Of a stretch of DNA of 64,000 nt, positions 1-8,214 are shown one piece after another. The notes beneath the pieces were generated by a model that searched no databases, was not told the DNA's origin, and worked only from the letters and a program-made list of their open reading frames with translations. The stretch comes from an uncultured Pseudobutyrivibrio sp. (GTDB lineage: Bacteria; Bacillota; Clostridia; Lachnospirales; Lachnospiraceae). How positions within the stretch are numbered: position 1 is the first letter of the stretch; every line of letters begins with the position of its first letter. The stretch is taken from assembly GCA_900546435.1 (NCBI GenBank), contig URCQ01000006.1, forward strand, positions 1-64,000, given 5' to 3'. Made by a program: the position numbers and the translations under genes.

Positions 1-14
1 AGGGGTTACACCCA

Positions 15-48
15 GCGCCCCGAGCCACCCTTTTTAAGGGTGGCGGCG
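15..48 (+). promoter_or_regulatory. Strong hairpin in the pheS leader, function unclear
   Basis: A 9-bp perfect stem (GCCACCCTT at 24-32 with AAGGGTGGC at 36-44) has a 3-nt loop, and CGCC (16-19) with GGCG (45-48) can extend it across a bulge. It ends about 26 nt before the pheS Shine-Dalgarno. There is no T-tract after it, so it is not an ordinary terminator on this strand. pheST operons of Firmicutes often carry T-box leaders, and AGGGTGGC resembles the start of the T-box sequence, but the rest of the motif is missing and the upstream part lies outside the window. Confidence 0.3.
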
Positions 49-87
49 ACTTATGACGATGAGAAAAATAAAGAAAAGGAGATAGAA

Positions 88-1107
88 ATGAAGGATAAGT
101 TACAGGAAATCACAAAAAGAGCCATGGAACAAATTGAAGCTGCAGATGAAATGACAGCGCTCAATGATGTACGTGTGGCGATACTTGGAAAAAAAGGTGA
201 GTTGACCGCAGTCTTGAAATCAATGAAGGATGTAAAACCGGAAGATCGTCCGGCGGTAGGACAACTTGTAAATGAGACAAGAAGTGCCATTGAGGAAAAA
301 CTTGCAGAGGCAAAAGAGCGTCTGGAAGGAGCCGAGATGGAATTGCGTTTGAAATCAGAAGTTATTGATGTGACACTTCCGGCAAAGAAAGCAAAAATCG
401 GACATTTGCATCCGAATACAAATGTTTTGCAGGAAGTAGAAGATATCTTTGTTGGTATGGGATATGAAGTGGTAGAAGGCCCGGAAGTAGAATATGACTA
501 TTACAATTTTGAGGCGTTAAACATTCCTGCAAATCATCCGGCAAAGGATGAACAGGATACCTTTTATATTAATAAGGATATTTTACTTCGTACACAGACT
601 TCTCCTGTACAGGTGCGTGTGATGGAGAAAGGCAAGCTGCCAATCCGTATGATTGCACCGGGAAGAGTGTTCCGTTCAGATGAAGTGGATGCAACACATT
701 CACCATCTTTCCACCAGATTGAAGGTATGGTGATTGATAAAAATATTACATTTGCTGATTTAAAAGGTACGTTACAGGAATTTGTAAAACAGCTGTTTGG
801 AGCAGATACCAAGGTGAAATTCCGTCCACATCATTTCCCATTTACAGAACCAAGTGCGGAGATGGATGTTTCCTGCTTTAAATGTGGAGGAAAGGGCTGT
901 CGCTTCTGCAAGGGCGAAGGCTGGATTGAGATTTTGGGATGTGGTATGGTACATCCAAAGGTGTTGAAGATGAGTGGTATTGATCCAAATGAATATCAGG
1001 GATTTGCTTTTGGTCTTGGTCTGGAAAGAATCACGCTTTTGAAGTATGAAATTGACGATATGAGAATGCTGTACGAGAACGATGATCGTTTCTTGAAACA
1101 GTTCTAG
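88..1107 (+). CDS. pheS: Phenylalanine--tRNA ligase alpha subunit
   Basis: Catalytic alpha subunit of the alpha2-beta2 phenylalanyl-tRNA synthetase, which charges tRNA-Phe in the cytoplasm. The 339 residues match the usual PheS length. The N-terminal part is a charged helical coiled coil (about residues 1-95). The class II aminoacyl-tRNA synthetase core follows, with GPEVEYDYYNFEALN, the FRPHHFPFTEPS stretch, a Cys cluster (CFKCGGKGCRFC) common in Firmicutes PheS, and the C-terminal motif 3 GLGLERITLLKYEIDD. The reading frame is open upstream to 40, but I chose ATG 88 because AAAAGGAG lies just before it and because family members start near MKDKLQ. pheT follows after 20 nt, so the two subunits are co-transcribed. 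Confidence 0.97.
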   Translation: MKDKLQEITKRAMEQIEAADEMTALNDVRVAILGKKGELTAVLKSMKDVKPEDRPAVGQLVNETRSAIEEKLAEAKERLEGAEMELRLKSEVIDVTLPAKKAKIGHLHPNTNVLQEVEDIFVGMGYEVVEGPEVEYDYYNFEALNIPANHPAKDEQDTFYINKDILLRTQTSPVQVRVMEKGKLPIRMIAPGRVFRSDEVDATHSPSFHQIEGMVIDKNITFADLKGTLQEFVKQLFGADTKVKFRPHHFPFTEPSAEMDVSCFKCGGKGCRFCKGEGWIEILGCGMVHPKVLKMSGIDPNEYQGFAFGLGLERITLLKYEIDDMRMLYENDDRFLKQF

Positions 1108-1127
1108 GAGTAGGAGGAAGAAATAGC

Positions 1128-3545
1128 ATGAGAACATCATTGAAATGGATTGAAGATTTAGTACCGGGGCTTTCTGTTACGCCTCAGGAATTTATGGATG
1201 CTATGACTTTGTCAGGCTCCAAAGTAGAGTTCTATGAATGCATGAACAAAGACCTCGACAAGATTGTTGTTGGTCAGATTGAAAAAATTGAAAAACACCC
1301 GGATGCAGATAAGCTGGTTGTATGCCAGGTGTGTGTTGGTGATGAGACAATTCAGATTGTTACCGGTGCACCAAATGTATACGAAGGAGCCAAAATTCCG
1401 GTCGTATTAGACGGCGGTAATGTAGCTGGTGGACACAATGGTGAAAAGACAGAAGGCGGCATCAAAATCAAAAAGGGAAAACTTCGTGGTGTGGAGTCAT
1501 ATGGTATGATGTGCTCGATTGAAGAACTTGGTTCAGATCGCAATATGTTCCCGGAAGCACCGGAATATGGTATTTATATTTTCCCGGAAGATACCGAAGT
1601 GGGCGCAGATGCAGTAGCCGTTTTAGGACTGGACGATACTGCAATCGAATATGAAATCACATCGAACCGTGTAGATTGTTTTGCTGTATTAGGACTTGCA
1701 AGAGAAGCAGCAGCAACATTTAAAAAGGAATTTGTACCACCGGTTGTCACAGAGACAGGAAATGATGAGGATGTTAACGATTATATTAAAGTAAGCGTAG
1801 AGGCAACCGATCTTTGTCCTCGTTATACCGCAAGAGTGGTAAAAAATATCAAAATTGCACCTTCTCCAGAATGGATGCAGCAGAGATTGCGTACGCAGGG
1901 AATTCGTCCAATCAACAATATCGTTGATATCACAAACTATGTGATGGAAGAATACGGACAGCCAATGCATGCGTATGACATGGATACCATTGAAGGTAAG
2001 GAAATTGTGGTTCGCCGCGCAAATGCAGGAGATACCTTTGTAACACTGGATGGTCAGGAAAGAAACGTTGATGAAAATGTTTTGATGATCTGTGACGGTA
2101 AGAAAGCAATTGGTATTGCTGGTATCATGGGTGGTGAAAATTCCATGATTACAGACAACGTATCTACTATGTTATTTGAAGCAGCTTGTTTTGATGGAAC
2201 GAATATTCGTCTGTCATCAAAACGTGTGGGATTGCGTACAGATGCTTCCGGAAAATTTGAAAAGGGATTGGATCCAAACAATGCAATGGAAGCTATGAAT
2301 CGTGCCTGCCAGCTGATCGAGGAATTGGGAGCCGGTGAAGTTGTTGGTGGTGCCATTGATGTGTATACAACAAAAATGGAAGGCAGACGTTTGCCATTTG
2401 AACCGGAGAAGTACAATCATATGTTAGGTACTGCCATTGCAGAAGAAGAAATGCTTGCGTATTTTAAGCGTTTGGATTTGGGATATGATGAACAAACACG
2501 TGAGGTGCTTGTGCCATCCTGGAGACAGGATTTGGAAAGCTACGCTGATCTAGCAGAGGAAGTGGCACGTTTTTATGGATATGATAAGATTCCAACATCG
2601 CTTCCAAGCGGTGAGGCAACTACAGGTCGTCTTTCTGAAAAGTTAAAAGTTGAAAAAATTGTACGCAATGTAGCACAGTTCTGTGGATTTTCACAGGGTA
2701 TGACGTATTCGTTTGAAAGTCCAAAGGTATTTGATAAACTGCTTTTGGATAAGGATGATGCGCTTCGTCAGGCGATTGTTATTTCGAATCCACTTGGAGA
2801 AGATTTTAGTATTATGCGTACAGTGCCGCTCAATGGTATGATGACCTCTTTGGCGACCAACGCAAACCGTCGTAACAAAGACGTCCGTTTATTTGAAATG
2901 GGCAACATTTATCTGCCAAAGCAGCTGCCTTTGACGGAGCTTCCGGAAGAAAGAATGCAGTTGACACTCGGTATGTACGGCGAAGGCGATTTCTTTACAA
3001 TGAAGGGTGTGATAGAAGAAATTACATCACAGCTTGGCATGGAAGCAAAACTTTCTTATGATCCGGCGGCAGGAAAGAAATTCTTACATCCGGGCAGACA
3101 GGCTAATGTATTATATCAGGATACCGTAATCGGCTATTTGGGAGAGGTACATCCAAAGGTGTGCGCAAACTATGGCATGAAAGAGCGCACATATATTGCA
3201 GTGATGGATATGCCTGCAGTCATGGGATTTGTTTCCTTTGACAAAAAGTTTGAAGGTATTGCAAAATTCCCGGCTGCAACAAGAGATATCAGTATGGTTG
3301 TGCCAAAGGATATTTTGGTTGGACAGATTGAAGATGTCTTTGAACAAAAAGGCGGCAGCTATTTAGAGTCTTATGAACTTTTTGATATTTATGAAGGAAA
3401 TCAGATTATGAAGGGTCATAAGTCAGTAGCATATTCTTTGACCTTTAGAGCAAAGGATAAGAACTTAGAGGAAGAAGATATTGCATCTGCTATGAACCGT
3501 ATTTTGAAAGCACTAGAAGCAATGGGTATACAGCTTAGAAAGTAA
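1128..3545 (+). CDS. pheT: Phenylalanine--tRNA ligase beta subunit
   Basis: Beta subunit of phenylalanyl-tRNA synthetase, 805 residues, the usual length. The domains follow the family order: an N-terminal EMAP/OB-type tRNA-binding domain (about residues 40-150, with HPDADKLVVCQV), the B3/B4 editing region (about 210-390), B5 (about 400-480), a degenerate class II core, and a C-terminal ferredoxin-fold anticodon-binding domain starting near KFPAATRDISMVV. The gene is preceded by GGAGGAAG and starts at ATG, 20 nt after pheS. queA begins 12 nt after its stop, so pheS, pheT and queA look like one transcription unit that ends at the terminator at 4644. Confidence 0.97.
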   Translation: MRTSLKWIEDLVPGLSVTPQEFMDAMTLSGSKVEFYECMNKDLDKIVVGQIEKIEKHPDADKLVVCQVCVGDETIQIVTGAPNVYEGAKIPVVLDGGNVAGGHNGEKTEGGIKIKKGKLRGVESYGMMCSIEELGSDRNMFPEAPEYGIYIFPEDTEVGADAVAVLGLDDTAIEYEITSNRVDCFAVLGLAREAAATFKKEFVPPVVTETGNDEDVNDYIKVSVEATDLCPRYTARVVKNIKIAPSPEWMQQRLRTQGIRPINNIVDITNYVMEEYGQPMHAYDMDTIEGKEIVVRRANAGDTFVTLDGQERNVDENVLMICDGKKAIGIAGIMGGENSMITDNVSTMLFEAACFDGTNIRLSSKRVGLRTDASGKFEKGLDPNNAMEAMNRACQLIEELGAGEVVGGAIDVYTTKMEGRRLPFEPEKYNHMLGTAIAEEEMLAYFKRLDLGYDEQTREVLVPSWRQDLESYADLAEEVARFYGYDKIPTSLPSGEATTGRLSEKLKVEKIVRNVAQFCGFSQGMTYSFESPKVFDKLLLDKDDALRQAIVISNPLGEDFSIMRTVPLNGMMTSLATNANRRNKDVRLFEMGNIYLPKQLPLTELPEERMQLTLGMYGEGDFFTMKGVIEEITSQLGMEAKLSYDPAAGKKFLHPGRQANVLYQDTVIGYLGEVHPKVCANYGMKERTYIAVMDMPAVMGFVSFDKKFEGIAKFPAATRDISMVVPKDILVGQIEDVFEQKGGSYLESYELFDIYEGNQIMKGHKSVAYSLTFRAKDKNLEEEDIASAMNRILKALEAMGIQLRK

Positions 3546-3557
3546 TTGAGGAAAAGC

Positions 3558-4583
3558 ATGGATGTAAAAGATTTTTATTATGATCTGCCAGAGGAACTGA
3601 TTGCACAGGATCCTCTGGAAAAAAGATCTAATTCAAGACTTATGATCCTGGATAAAAAAAGTGGCGATGTAACGCATCGCCATTTTTATGATATTAAGGA
3701 TTATCTGAAACCGGGCGATTGCCTTGTGATTAATAATACAAAGGTGATTCCGGCGAGATTATACGGAGTACGTGAAGAGACAGGCGGTAAAGTGGAAATT
3801 CTTCTTTTAAAGCGCAAAAGTGATGATGTATGGGAAACTTTAGTCAGACCTGGGAAAAAAGTACGTGTAGGCACCAGACTTACATTTGGAGATGGTCTGT
3901 TAAAAGGTGAAGTGATTGATATTGTAGATGAAGGAAACCGCCTGATTCGTTTTACATATGATGGGATTTTTGAAGAAATCTTAGATCAGCTGGGTCAGAT
4001 GCCACTGCCACCTTATATCACACATGAATTGAAAGATAAAAACCGCTATCAGACAGTTTATGCGAAGTATGATGGGTCTGCAGCAGCGCCAACGGCCGGA
4101 TTGCATTTTACAGAAGAATTGCTGGATGAAATCCGACAGATGGGCGTTTCGATTGCGGAAGTAACGCTGCATGTTGGCCTTGGTACGTTTCGACCTGTGA
4201 AAGTGGACAACGTGCTGGATCATCATATGCACTCTGAATTTTTCCAAATCTCGGAAGAAGCGGCGGAGCAGATTAACACAACAAAGAAAAACGGTGGACG
4301 TGTGATTGCTGTTGGAACAACGAGTACGCGAACTTTGGAATCAGCAGCGGAAGCAGATGGAACATTACATGAAAAGAGCGGTTGGACGGATATTTTTATT
4401 TATCCGGGCTACTCCTTTAAAGTAATCGATGGTCTGATTACAAATTTCCATTTGCCGGAATCCACCCTGGTGATGCTTGTCAGTGCACTTGCCGGCAGAG
4501 AGCATGTTATGGCAGCATATGAAAAAGCCGTTCAGGAACGTTATCGTTTCTTCAGTTTTGGGGATGCTATGTTAATCATTTAA
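3558..4583 (+). CDS. queA: S-adenosylmethionine:tRNA ribosyltransferase-isomerase
   Basis: QueA transfers and isomerises the ribosyl group of S-adenosylmethionine onto 7-aminomethyl-7-deazaguanine in tRNA, giving epoxyqueuosine in the wobble position of Tyr, His, Asn and Asp tRNAs. The 341 residues and the conserved stretches DFYYDLPEELIAQDP, NNTKVIPARL, GTFRPVKVDN and GTTSTRTLES are typical. A TTG at 3546 would extend it by four residues, but GAGG at 3548-3551 is well placed for ATG 3558. No other queuosine gene is in the window, so its place after pheT is probably transcriptional convenience. Confidence 0.96.
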   Translation: MDVKDFYYDLPEELIAQDPLEKRSNSRLMILDKKSGDVTHRHFYDIKDYLKPGDCLVINNTKVIPARLYGVREETGGKVEILLLKRKSDDVWETLVRPGKKVRVGTRLTFGDGLLKGEVIDIVDEGNRLIRFTYDGIFEEILDQLGQMPLPPYITHELKDKNRYQTVYAKYDGSAAAPTAGLHFTEELLDEIRQMGVSIAEVTLHVGLGTFRPVKVDNVLDHHMHSEFFQISEEAAEQINTTKKNGGRVIAVGTTSTRTLESAAEADGTLHEKSGWTDIFIYPGYSFKVIDGLITNFHLPESTLVMLVSALAGREHVMAAYEKAVQERYRFFSFGDAMLII

Positions 4584-4611
4584 AATGTAAAAAAATACAG
4601 GAAAGATACGT

Positions 4612-4640
4612 GCATAGCACAGAGACTTCCGGACATAATA
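4612..4640 (+). promoter_or_regulatory. Sigma-G-like promoter for the DUF1540 gene
   Basis: GCATA (4612-4616) and CATAATA (4634-4640) are separated by 17 nt. They match the Bacillus sigma-G consensus boxes (GMATR and CATWMTA) at every position; the usual spacing is 17-18. The predicted start, near 4648, falls inside the 5' arm of the queA terminator. This is a pattern match only. Confidence 0.45.
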
Positions 4641-4643
4641 GTA

Positions 4644-4678
4644 TAGTGGCTTGCATAAGTGCAAGCTGCTATTTTTTT
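4644..4678 (+). terminator. Rho-independent terminator after queA
   Basis: A 12-bp stem with two wobbles (TAGTGGCTTGCA at 4644-4655 with TGCAAGCTGCTA at 4660-4671) has a TAAG loop and is followed by seven T. It ends the pheS-pheT-queA unit. Confidence 0.85.
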
Positions 4679-4710
4679 ATTTGCAACAGGCAAAAGGAAG
4701 GAGTTTTGAT

Positions 4711-5019
4711 ATGACACAATTGGATTGTAAAGCAACAGAATGCCGCTACAATGAGAAAAAAATGTGCGCAAGAGCAGGAATCACGGTAGAGGGGAAGAGC
4801 GCGAAAAAGAGCGAGGAAACCTACTGTGGTAACTATGAAATTGGTTTGGATGGAAGTGCCATCAATAAGGCAGGAGAGCCGGATGGAGTGACAGCAATTA
4901 CCTGTGACGCAAAGAATTGTCAATATAATGCATGTGGTAAGTGTGAGGCAGGAAGTGTTGATATTGCCGATAGTAATGGTGTAGGCCAGACAATGTGTGC
5001 AAGTTTTTCTTTAAAATAA
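4711..5019 (+). CDS. Small cysteine-rich DUF1540 protein (tandem repeat)
   Basis: This 102-residue protein carries two copies of the DUF1540 pattern: LDCKATECRYNEKKMC...YCGNYEI (about residues 4-47) and ITCDAKNCQYNACGKC...MCASFSL (about 63-101). Each copy has four cysteines, which suggests metal binding or a disulfide or Fe-S role. The biochemical function of DUF1540 is not known to me. The open frame extends upstream to 4651, but GGAAGGAG at 4696-4703 points to ATG 4711. It is a single-gene unit between two terminators. The sigma-G-like boxes at 4612-4640 suggest expression in the forespore, which is an inference. Confidence 0.85.
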   Translation: MTQLDCKATECRYNEKKMCARAGITVEGKSAKKSEETYCGNYEIGLDGSAINKAGEPDGVTAITCDAKNCQYNACGKCEAGSVDIADSNGVGQTMCASFSLK

Positions 5020-5027
5020 GAAAAGGA

Positions 5028-5057
5028 GAAAGACCCGTGATACAAAGCGGGTCTTTT
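5028..5057 (+). terminator. Terminator after the DUF1540 gene
   Basis: AAAGACCCG (5029-5037) pairs with CGGGTCTTT (5048-5056) around a 10-nt loop. The A-rich 5' side and T-rich 3' side make it potentially bidirectional. Confidence 0.8.
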
Positions 5058-5113
5058 GCTATGGATGAAAATGTGCTACAGTAGGAAACAGAAAAAGAAA
5101 GGTGGAAAAAGGA

Positions 5114-5995
5114 ATGAATATGGATATTAATTTCCCTAATCTACATATATATCTGAAACATGTAGGTAAAGGTGTGGAAATATTTGGGTTTCCGATTGCA
5201 TTTTATGGCATGGTGATTGCACTAGGGATGGTGCTTGGGGTATCGTTGATTTTGCATCGTGCAAAAAAGGATGGACTGGACCCGGATCAATGCCTTGATA
5301 TATGTATTTTTACCATTATTTTTTCAGTGATTGGTGCGAGAATTTATTATGTTGCATTTGCATGGGATTACTATAAGGATAATTTGCTTTCTATTTTCAA
5401 TATCAGACAGGGCGGCCTTGCGATTTATGGAGGCGTACTAGCAGGAATTCTGACGGTATACATTATGTGCCGTATCAAAAAGATTTCCTTTTTACAATTT
5501 ACAGATCTGGCTGCACCGGGACTTCTGGTTGGACAGATTTTGGGACGTTGGGGCAACTTTTTTAACCGTGAAGCGTTTGGACAATATACAGACGGTCTGT
5601 TTGCCATGGAATTGCCACTCAATGCAATACGCTCTATGGATGATGTCACACAGGAAATGCTTGCACATGCCCGCGTTGTAGATGGTGTTTCTTATATACA
5701 GGTACACCCGACTTTTTTGTACGAATCATTGTGGAACCTGGCGTTGCTTGTATTTATTTTGCTTATGACAAAGCATAAAAAATTCCATGGAGAATTTTTC
5801 TGTTTTTATTTGTTCTTTTATGGCATGGGAAGATTCTGGATCGAAGGATTGCGCACGGATCAGTTAAAAATGTGGATTACGGGATTTCCTGTTTCACAGG
5901 CGCTTGCTGTTGTGCTCATGGCAGTGTCGGCTGTTTTATTTGTCGTAAGATATCGTTCTGAAAAAAAGAAGGGGATGCAGCAGGCAAAAAAATAA
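5114..5995 (+). CDS. lgt: Phosphatidylglycerol--prolipoprotein diacylglyceryl transferase
   Basis: Lgt transfers diacylglycerol from phosphatidylglycerol to the lipobox cysteine of prolipoproteins, the first step of lipoprotein maturation in the plasma membrane. The 293-residue protein has about seven hydrophobic segments. It contains the arginine/glycine motif IRQGGLAIYGGVLAG and the family signature LGRWGNFFNREAFG. The frame is open from a GTG at 5102. ATG 5114 fits the AAAGGTGG site at 5098-5105, and ATG 5120 is a second possibility with AAAGGA at 5108-5113. It is isolated between a terminator upstream and the small RNA promoter downstream. Confidence 0.95.
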   Translation: MNMDINFPNLHIYLKHVGKGVEIFGFPIAFYGMVIALGMVLGVSLILHRAKKDGLDPDQCLDICIFTIIFSVIGARIYYVAFAWDYYKDNLLSIFNIRQGGLAIYGGVLAGILTVYIMCRIKKISFLQFTDLAAPGLLVGQILGRWGNFFNREAFGQYTDGLFAMELPLNAIRSMDDVTQEMLAHARVVDGVSYIQVHPTFLYESLWNLALLVFILLMTKHKKFHGEFFCFYLFFYGMGRFWIEGLRTDQLKMWITGFPVSQALAVVLMAVSAVLFVVRYRSEKKKGMQQAKK

Positions 5996-6032
5996 AAATG
6001 CACAAAAAATATAGGCAAATTTTGTGCGAATT

Positions 6033-6060
6033 TTTACATATACTTTGAAAATTGTATAGA
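6033..6060 (+). promoter_or_regulatory. Sigma-A promoter of the intergenic small RNA
   Basis: TTTACA (6033-6038), a 16-nt spacer and TATAGA (6055-6060). The expected transcription start is near 6066, which coincides with the first G-rich strand of the structured RNA. Confidence 0.6.
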
Positions 6061-6063
6061 AAA

Positions 6064-6189
6064 GGAGGGGGACTACTAGGTCTTGTAGTTGTTTGAAATG
6101 TGATACTAGAAGTTGTAGTGGGACAGCCCTCCACTACTCACCACAAGCCCGAAAGCCTTGTATTTACAAGGTTTTCGGGCTTGATTTTT
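6064..6189 (+). ncRNA. Candidate small RNA between lgt and mraZ
   Basis: A stand-alone unit of about 125 nt: promoter at 6033-6060, a folded body and a terminator at 6145-6189, with no open frame. The body can form two exclusive folds. In one, GGAGGG (6064-6069) pairs with CCCTCC (6127-6132), and ACTAC (6072-6076) with GTAGT (6115-6119). In the other, GTAGTGG (6115-6121) pairs perfectly with CCACTAC (6131-6137), leaving a C-rich loop. It matches no RNA family I recognise: it lacks SRP RNA, 6S, tmRNA and riboswitch hallmarks. The mraZ promoter starts after the terminator, so it is probably not an mraZ leader. Confidence 0.55.
6145..6189 (+). terminator. Terminator of the small RNA
   Basis: AAGCCCGAAAGCCTTGTA pairs with ACAAGG..TTCGGGCTT (ending at 6182), giving a long stem with a small mismatch, followed by GATTTTT. 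Confidence 0.8.
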
Positions 6190-6209
6190 GCCCTTTTATA
6201 CCATAGAAT
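6181..6209 (+). promoter_or_regulatory. mraZ (dcw) promoter
   Basis: TTGATT (6181-6186), a 17-nt spacer and TAGAAT (6204-6209). The -35 box overlaps the tail of the small RNA terminator. The expected start, near 6216, is just before the MraZ boxes. Confidence 0.5.
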
Positions 6210-6219
6210 GTAGTTAAAA

Positions 6220-6253
6220 GTGGCGCGAAGTGGTACTTGGTGTCACGAAGTGG
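6220..6253 (+). promoter_or_regulatory. MraZ operator: four 10-bp-phased GTGG repeats
   Basis: GTGG at 6220, 6230 and 6250 and GTGT at 6240 lie exactly 10 bp apart, with CGAA before two of the boxes. MraZ proteins are known to bind tandem GTGG/TGGG repeats of one-helical-turn spacing ahead of their own gene, so this is very likely the autoregulatory operator of the cluster. Confidence 0.75.
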
Positions 6254-6310
6254 TGGATAAGTTGATAAATGTGTGGATAAATACAGCAAGGGAAAGGAGG
6301 TACAGCAGAT

Positions 6311-6742
6311 ATGTTCATGGGCGAATATAGTCATAGCGTAGATGCCAAGGGAAGACTTATTGTTCCGGCAAAATTTCGCGAACAGTTAGGCGATCAATTC
6401 GTTGTGACAAAAGGCGTGGACGGCTGCTTGTACGTATATTCCCAGGAAGAATGGAAACGCATTGAGGAAAAGTTTCGTGAAGTGAATTTAACGACAAAAG
6501 ATGCGCGTAAATTCATGCGTTTTTTCTTTGCGGGTGCTGCCATGTGTGAGGTGGACAAGCAGGGACGTATCTTGATTCCATCGGTACTTCGTGATTTTGC
6601 AGGCTTGGAAAAAGACGTTGTTCTTGTGGGTGTTTTATCCAAAATCGAAATTTGGGACAAGGATCGTTATGCAGATGCAAGTTCTTATGATGATATGGAT
6701 GAAATTGTAGAACATATGGCTGAGCTTGGCCTTAGTATTTAG
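6311..6742 (+). CDS. mraZ: Transcriptional regulator MraZ
   Basis: The 143-residue protein is a typical MraZ: two AbrB-like swapped-hairpin halves, each with a DxKGR core (SVDAKGRLIVPAKFR at about residues 9-23, and CEVDKQGRILIPSVLR at about 79-94). It forms ring-shaped oligomers that bind tandem repeats and control the dcw operon, including its own gene. A perfect AAAGGAGG at 6293-6300 precedes ATG 6311. It is the first gene of the cluster and lies 14 nt before rsmH. The phased repeats at 6220-6253 are its expected target. Confidence 0.96.
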   Translation: MFMGEYSHSVDAKGRLIVPAKFREQLGDQFVVTKGVDGCLYVYSQEEWKRIEEKFREVNLTTKDARKFMRFFFAGAAMCEVDKQGRILIPSVLRDFAGLEKDVVLVGVLSKIEIWDKDRYADASSYDDMDEIVEHMAELGLSI

Positions 6743-6756
6743 GAGTGGAGACGTAG

Positions 6757-7695
6757 ATGGAATTCAATCATTATTCGGTGTTATTGCCGGAGACAATCGA
6801 ACAATTACATATCAAAGAAGATGGCATCTATGTTGACGGAACACTCGGAGGCGGCGGACATTCCTTTGAGATTGCCAAGCGTCTGACAACAGGACGTCTG
6901 ATCGGTATTGATCAGGATTATGATGCGCTTGAGGCTGCAGGCGAGCGGTTACGACCATTTGAAGATCGCGTAACTTTTGTACATAGCAATTATGAGGCAA
7001 TGGTAGAAAGAGTACACGAACTTGGCATGGACAAGGTGGATGGTATTTTGTTAGATCTCGGTGTTTCTTCGTTCCAGTTGGATACACCAGAACGCGGATT
7101 TTCCTATATGGTGGAGGATGCACCGCTAGATATGCGTATGAATCAGGACAATCCAATGACAGCTGCTGATATCGTGAATGACTATGCGGAAGAAGAACTT
7201 TACCGCATGATTCGTGATTATGGAGAAGACCGTTTTGCAAAGAACATTGCAAAAAACATTGTAAAAGAACGAAAGAACGGGCGCATTGAGACAGCGGGAC
7301 AATTAAACCGCATCATTGAAATGTCCATCCCTAAGAAATTGCAGATGACGGGTGGTCATCCGGCAAAACGTACATATCAGGCGATACGAATTGAACTGAA
7401 TCGTGAATTGGATGTTTTAGCACAGAATTTAGATGCTTTTATTGATTTGTTAGATGATGGCGGAAGAATCTGTATCATAACATTCCATTCCCTGGAAGAT
7501 CGGATCGTTAAAAACACATTTAAGAAGAATCAGGATCCATGTACATGTCCGAAAGATTTTCCGGTATGTGTATGCGGGAAAAAGTCAAAGGGACGTGTGA
7601 TTACCCGAAAACCGATTTTGCCGACGGAAGAGGAATTGAAGCAAAATACAAGATCACGAAGTGCAAAACTGCGTGTATTTGAAAGACAACGATAA
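6757..7695 (+). CDS. rsmH: 16S rRNA (cytosine(1402)-N(4))-methyltransferase
   Basis: RsmH (MraW) methylates N4 of C1402 in 16S rRNA using S-adenosylmethionine. The 312 residues match the family length. The S-adenosylmethionine site is clear (YVDGTLGGGGHS, then GIDQDYDAL), as are the family stretches LDLGVSSFQLD and GFSYMVEDAPLDMRM, the Arg/Asn-rich RTYQAIRIELNREL and the C-terminal FHSLEDRIVK. Position two in the dcw cluster is the standard place. Confidence 0.97.
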   Translation: MEFNHYSVLLPETIEQLHIKEDGIYVDGTLGGGGHSFEIAKRLTTGRLIGIDQDYDALEAAGERLRPFEDRVTFVHSNYEAMVERVHELGMDKVDGILLDLGVSSFQLDTPERGFSYMVEDAPLDMRMNQDNPMTAADIVNDYAEEELYRMIRDYGEDRFAKNIAKNIVKERKNGRIETAGQLNRIIEMSIPKKLQMTGGHPAKRTYQAIRIELNRELDVLAQNLDAFIDLLDDGGRICIITFHSLEDRIVKNTFKKNQDPCTCPKDFPVCVCGKKSKGRVITRKPILPTEEELKQNTRSRSAKLRVFERQR

Positions 7696-7730
7696 AAAGA
7701 CTTTTTGAAATTTAGAAAAGGAGAACGGCT

Positions 7731-8198
7731 ATGACAGAAGTAAAGACATATTATTATACAGAAGGGAATACAGTTCGACAGGTAGCACAGCCGTTACCAG
7801 ATCGTCATACAAGAGAACGTGAAATCCGAGAGGAACGCGAGAGAAGAAAACGCCAGGAAAGACGTAAAATGCAGAGAATGATGCGTAAAAAACGCATTTA
7901 TTCTATATATGTTGCAATGGTCGCTACTGCTGTGGTAGGGTTATTTGTTGGTTACATCAATCTGACCAACAGTATTACGACACATATGGATAATATTTCA
8001 GCCTTAGAACAGAATATTTCTGATTTGAAGGCATCGAACAATGCAACCGAAAGCCGCATTGCCAGTCAGACGAATCTGGGCGAAATCAAGGCAGTTGCAG
8101 TGAACGAAATGGGAATGGTTTATGCAAGTGCAGATCAAATCGTATATTATGATATGGAAAGCAGTGATTACATGAATCAGTATCACAATATTCCGTAG
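7731..8198 (+). CDS. ftsL: FtsL-like division protein
   Basis: This 155-residue protein has a very basic cytoplasmic N-terminus (many Arg/Glu/Lys between residues 25 and 57), one transmembrane segment (about 58-78, ending GLFVGYINL) and an extracytoplasmic heptad-like segment (about 85-120). That is the FtsL/DivIC topology. Sequence identity in this family is low, so the assignment also rests on its place between rsmH and the division PBPs. FtsL would pair with a DivIC elsewhere and with DivIB to activate FtsW and its PBP. The gene has AAAGGAG just before ATG 7731. Confidence 0.85.
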   Translation: MTEVKTYYYTEGNTVRQVAQPLPDRHTREREIREERERRKRQERRKMQRMMRKKRIYSIYVAMVATAVVGLFVGYINLTNSITTHMDNISALEQNISDLKASNNATESRIASQTNLGEIKAVAVNEMGMVYASADQIVYYDMESSDYMNQYHNIP

Positions 8199-8214
8199 AA
8201 CAGGAGTTTTTTGA

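Noticed and set aside
1..60. T-box leader of pheS
   Set aside because: AGGGTGGC resembles the start of the T-box sequence, but the rest of the motif, a specifier loop and a T-tract are absent or outside the window. Reported only as a hairpin.
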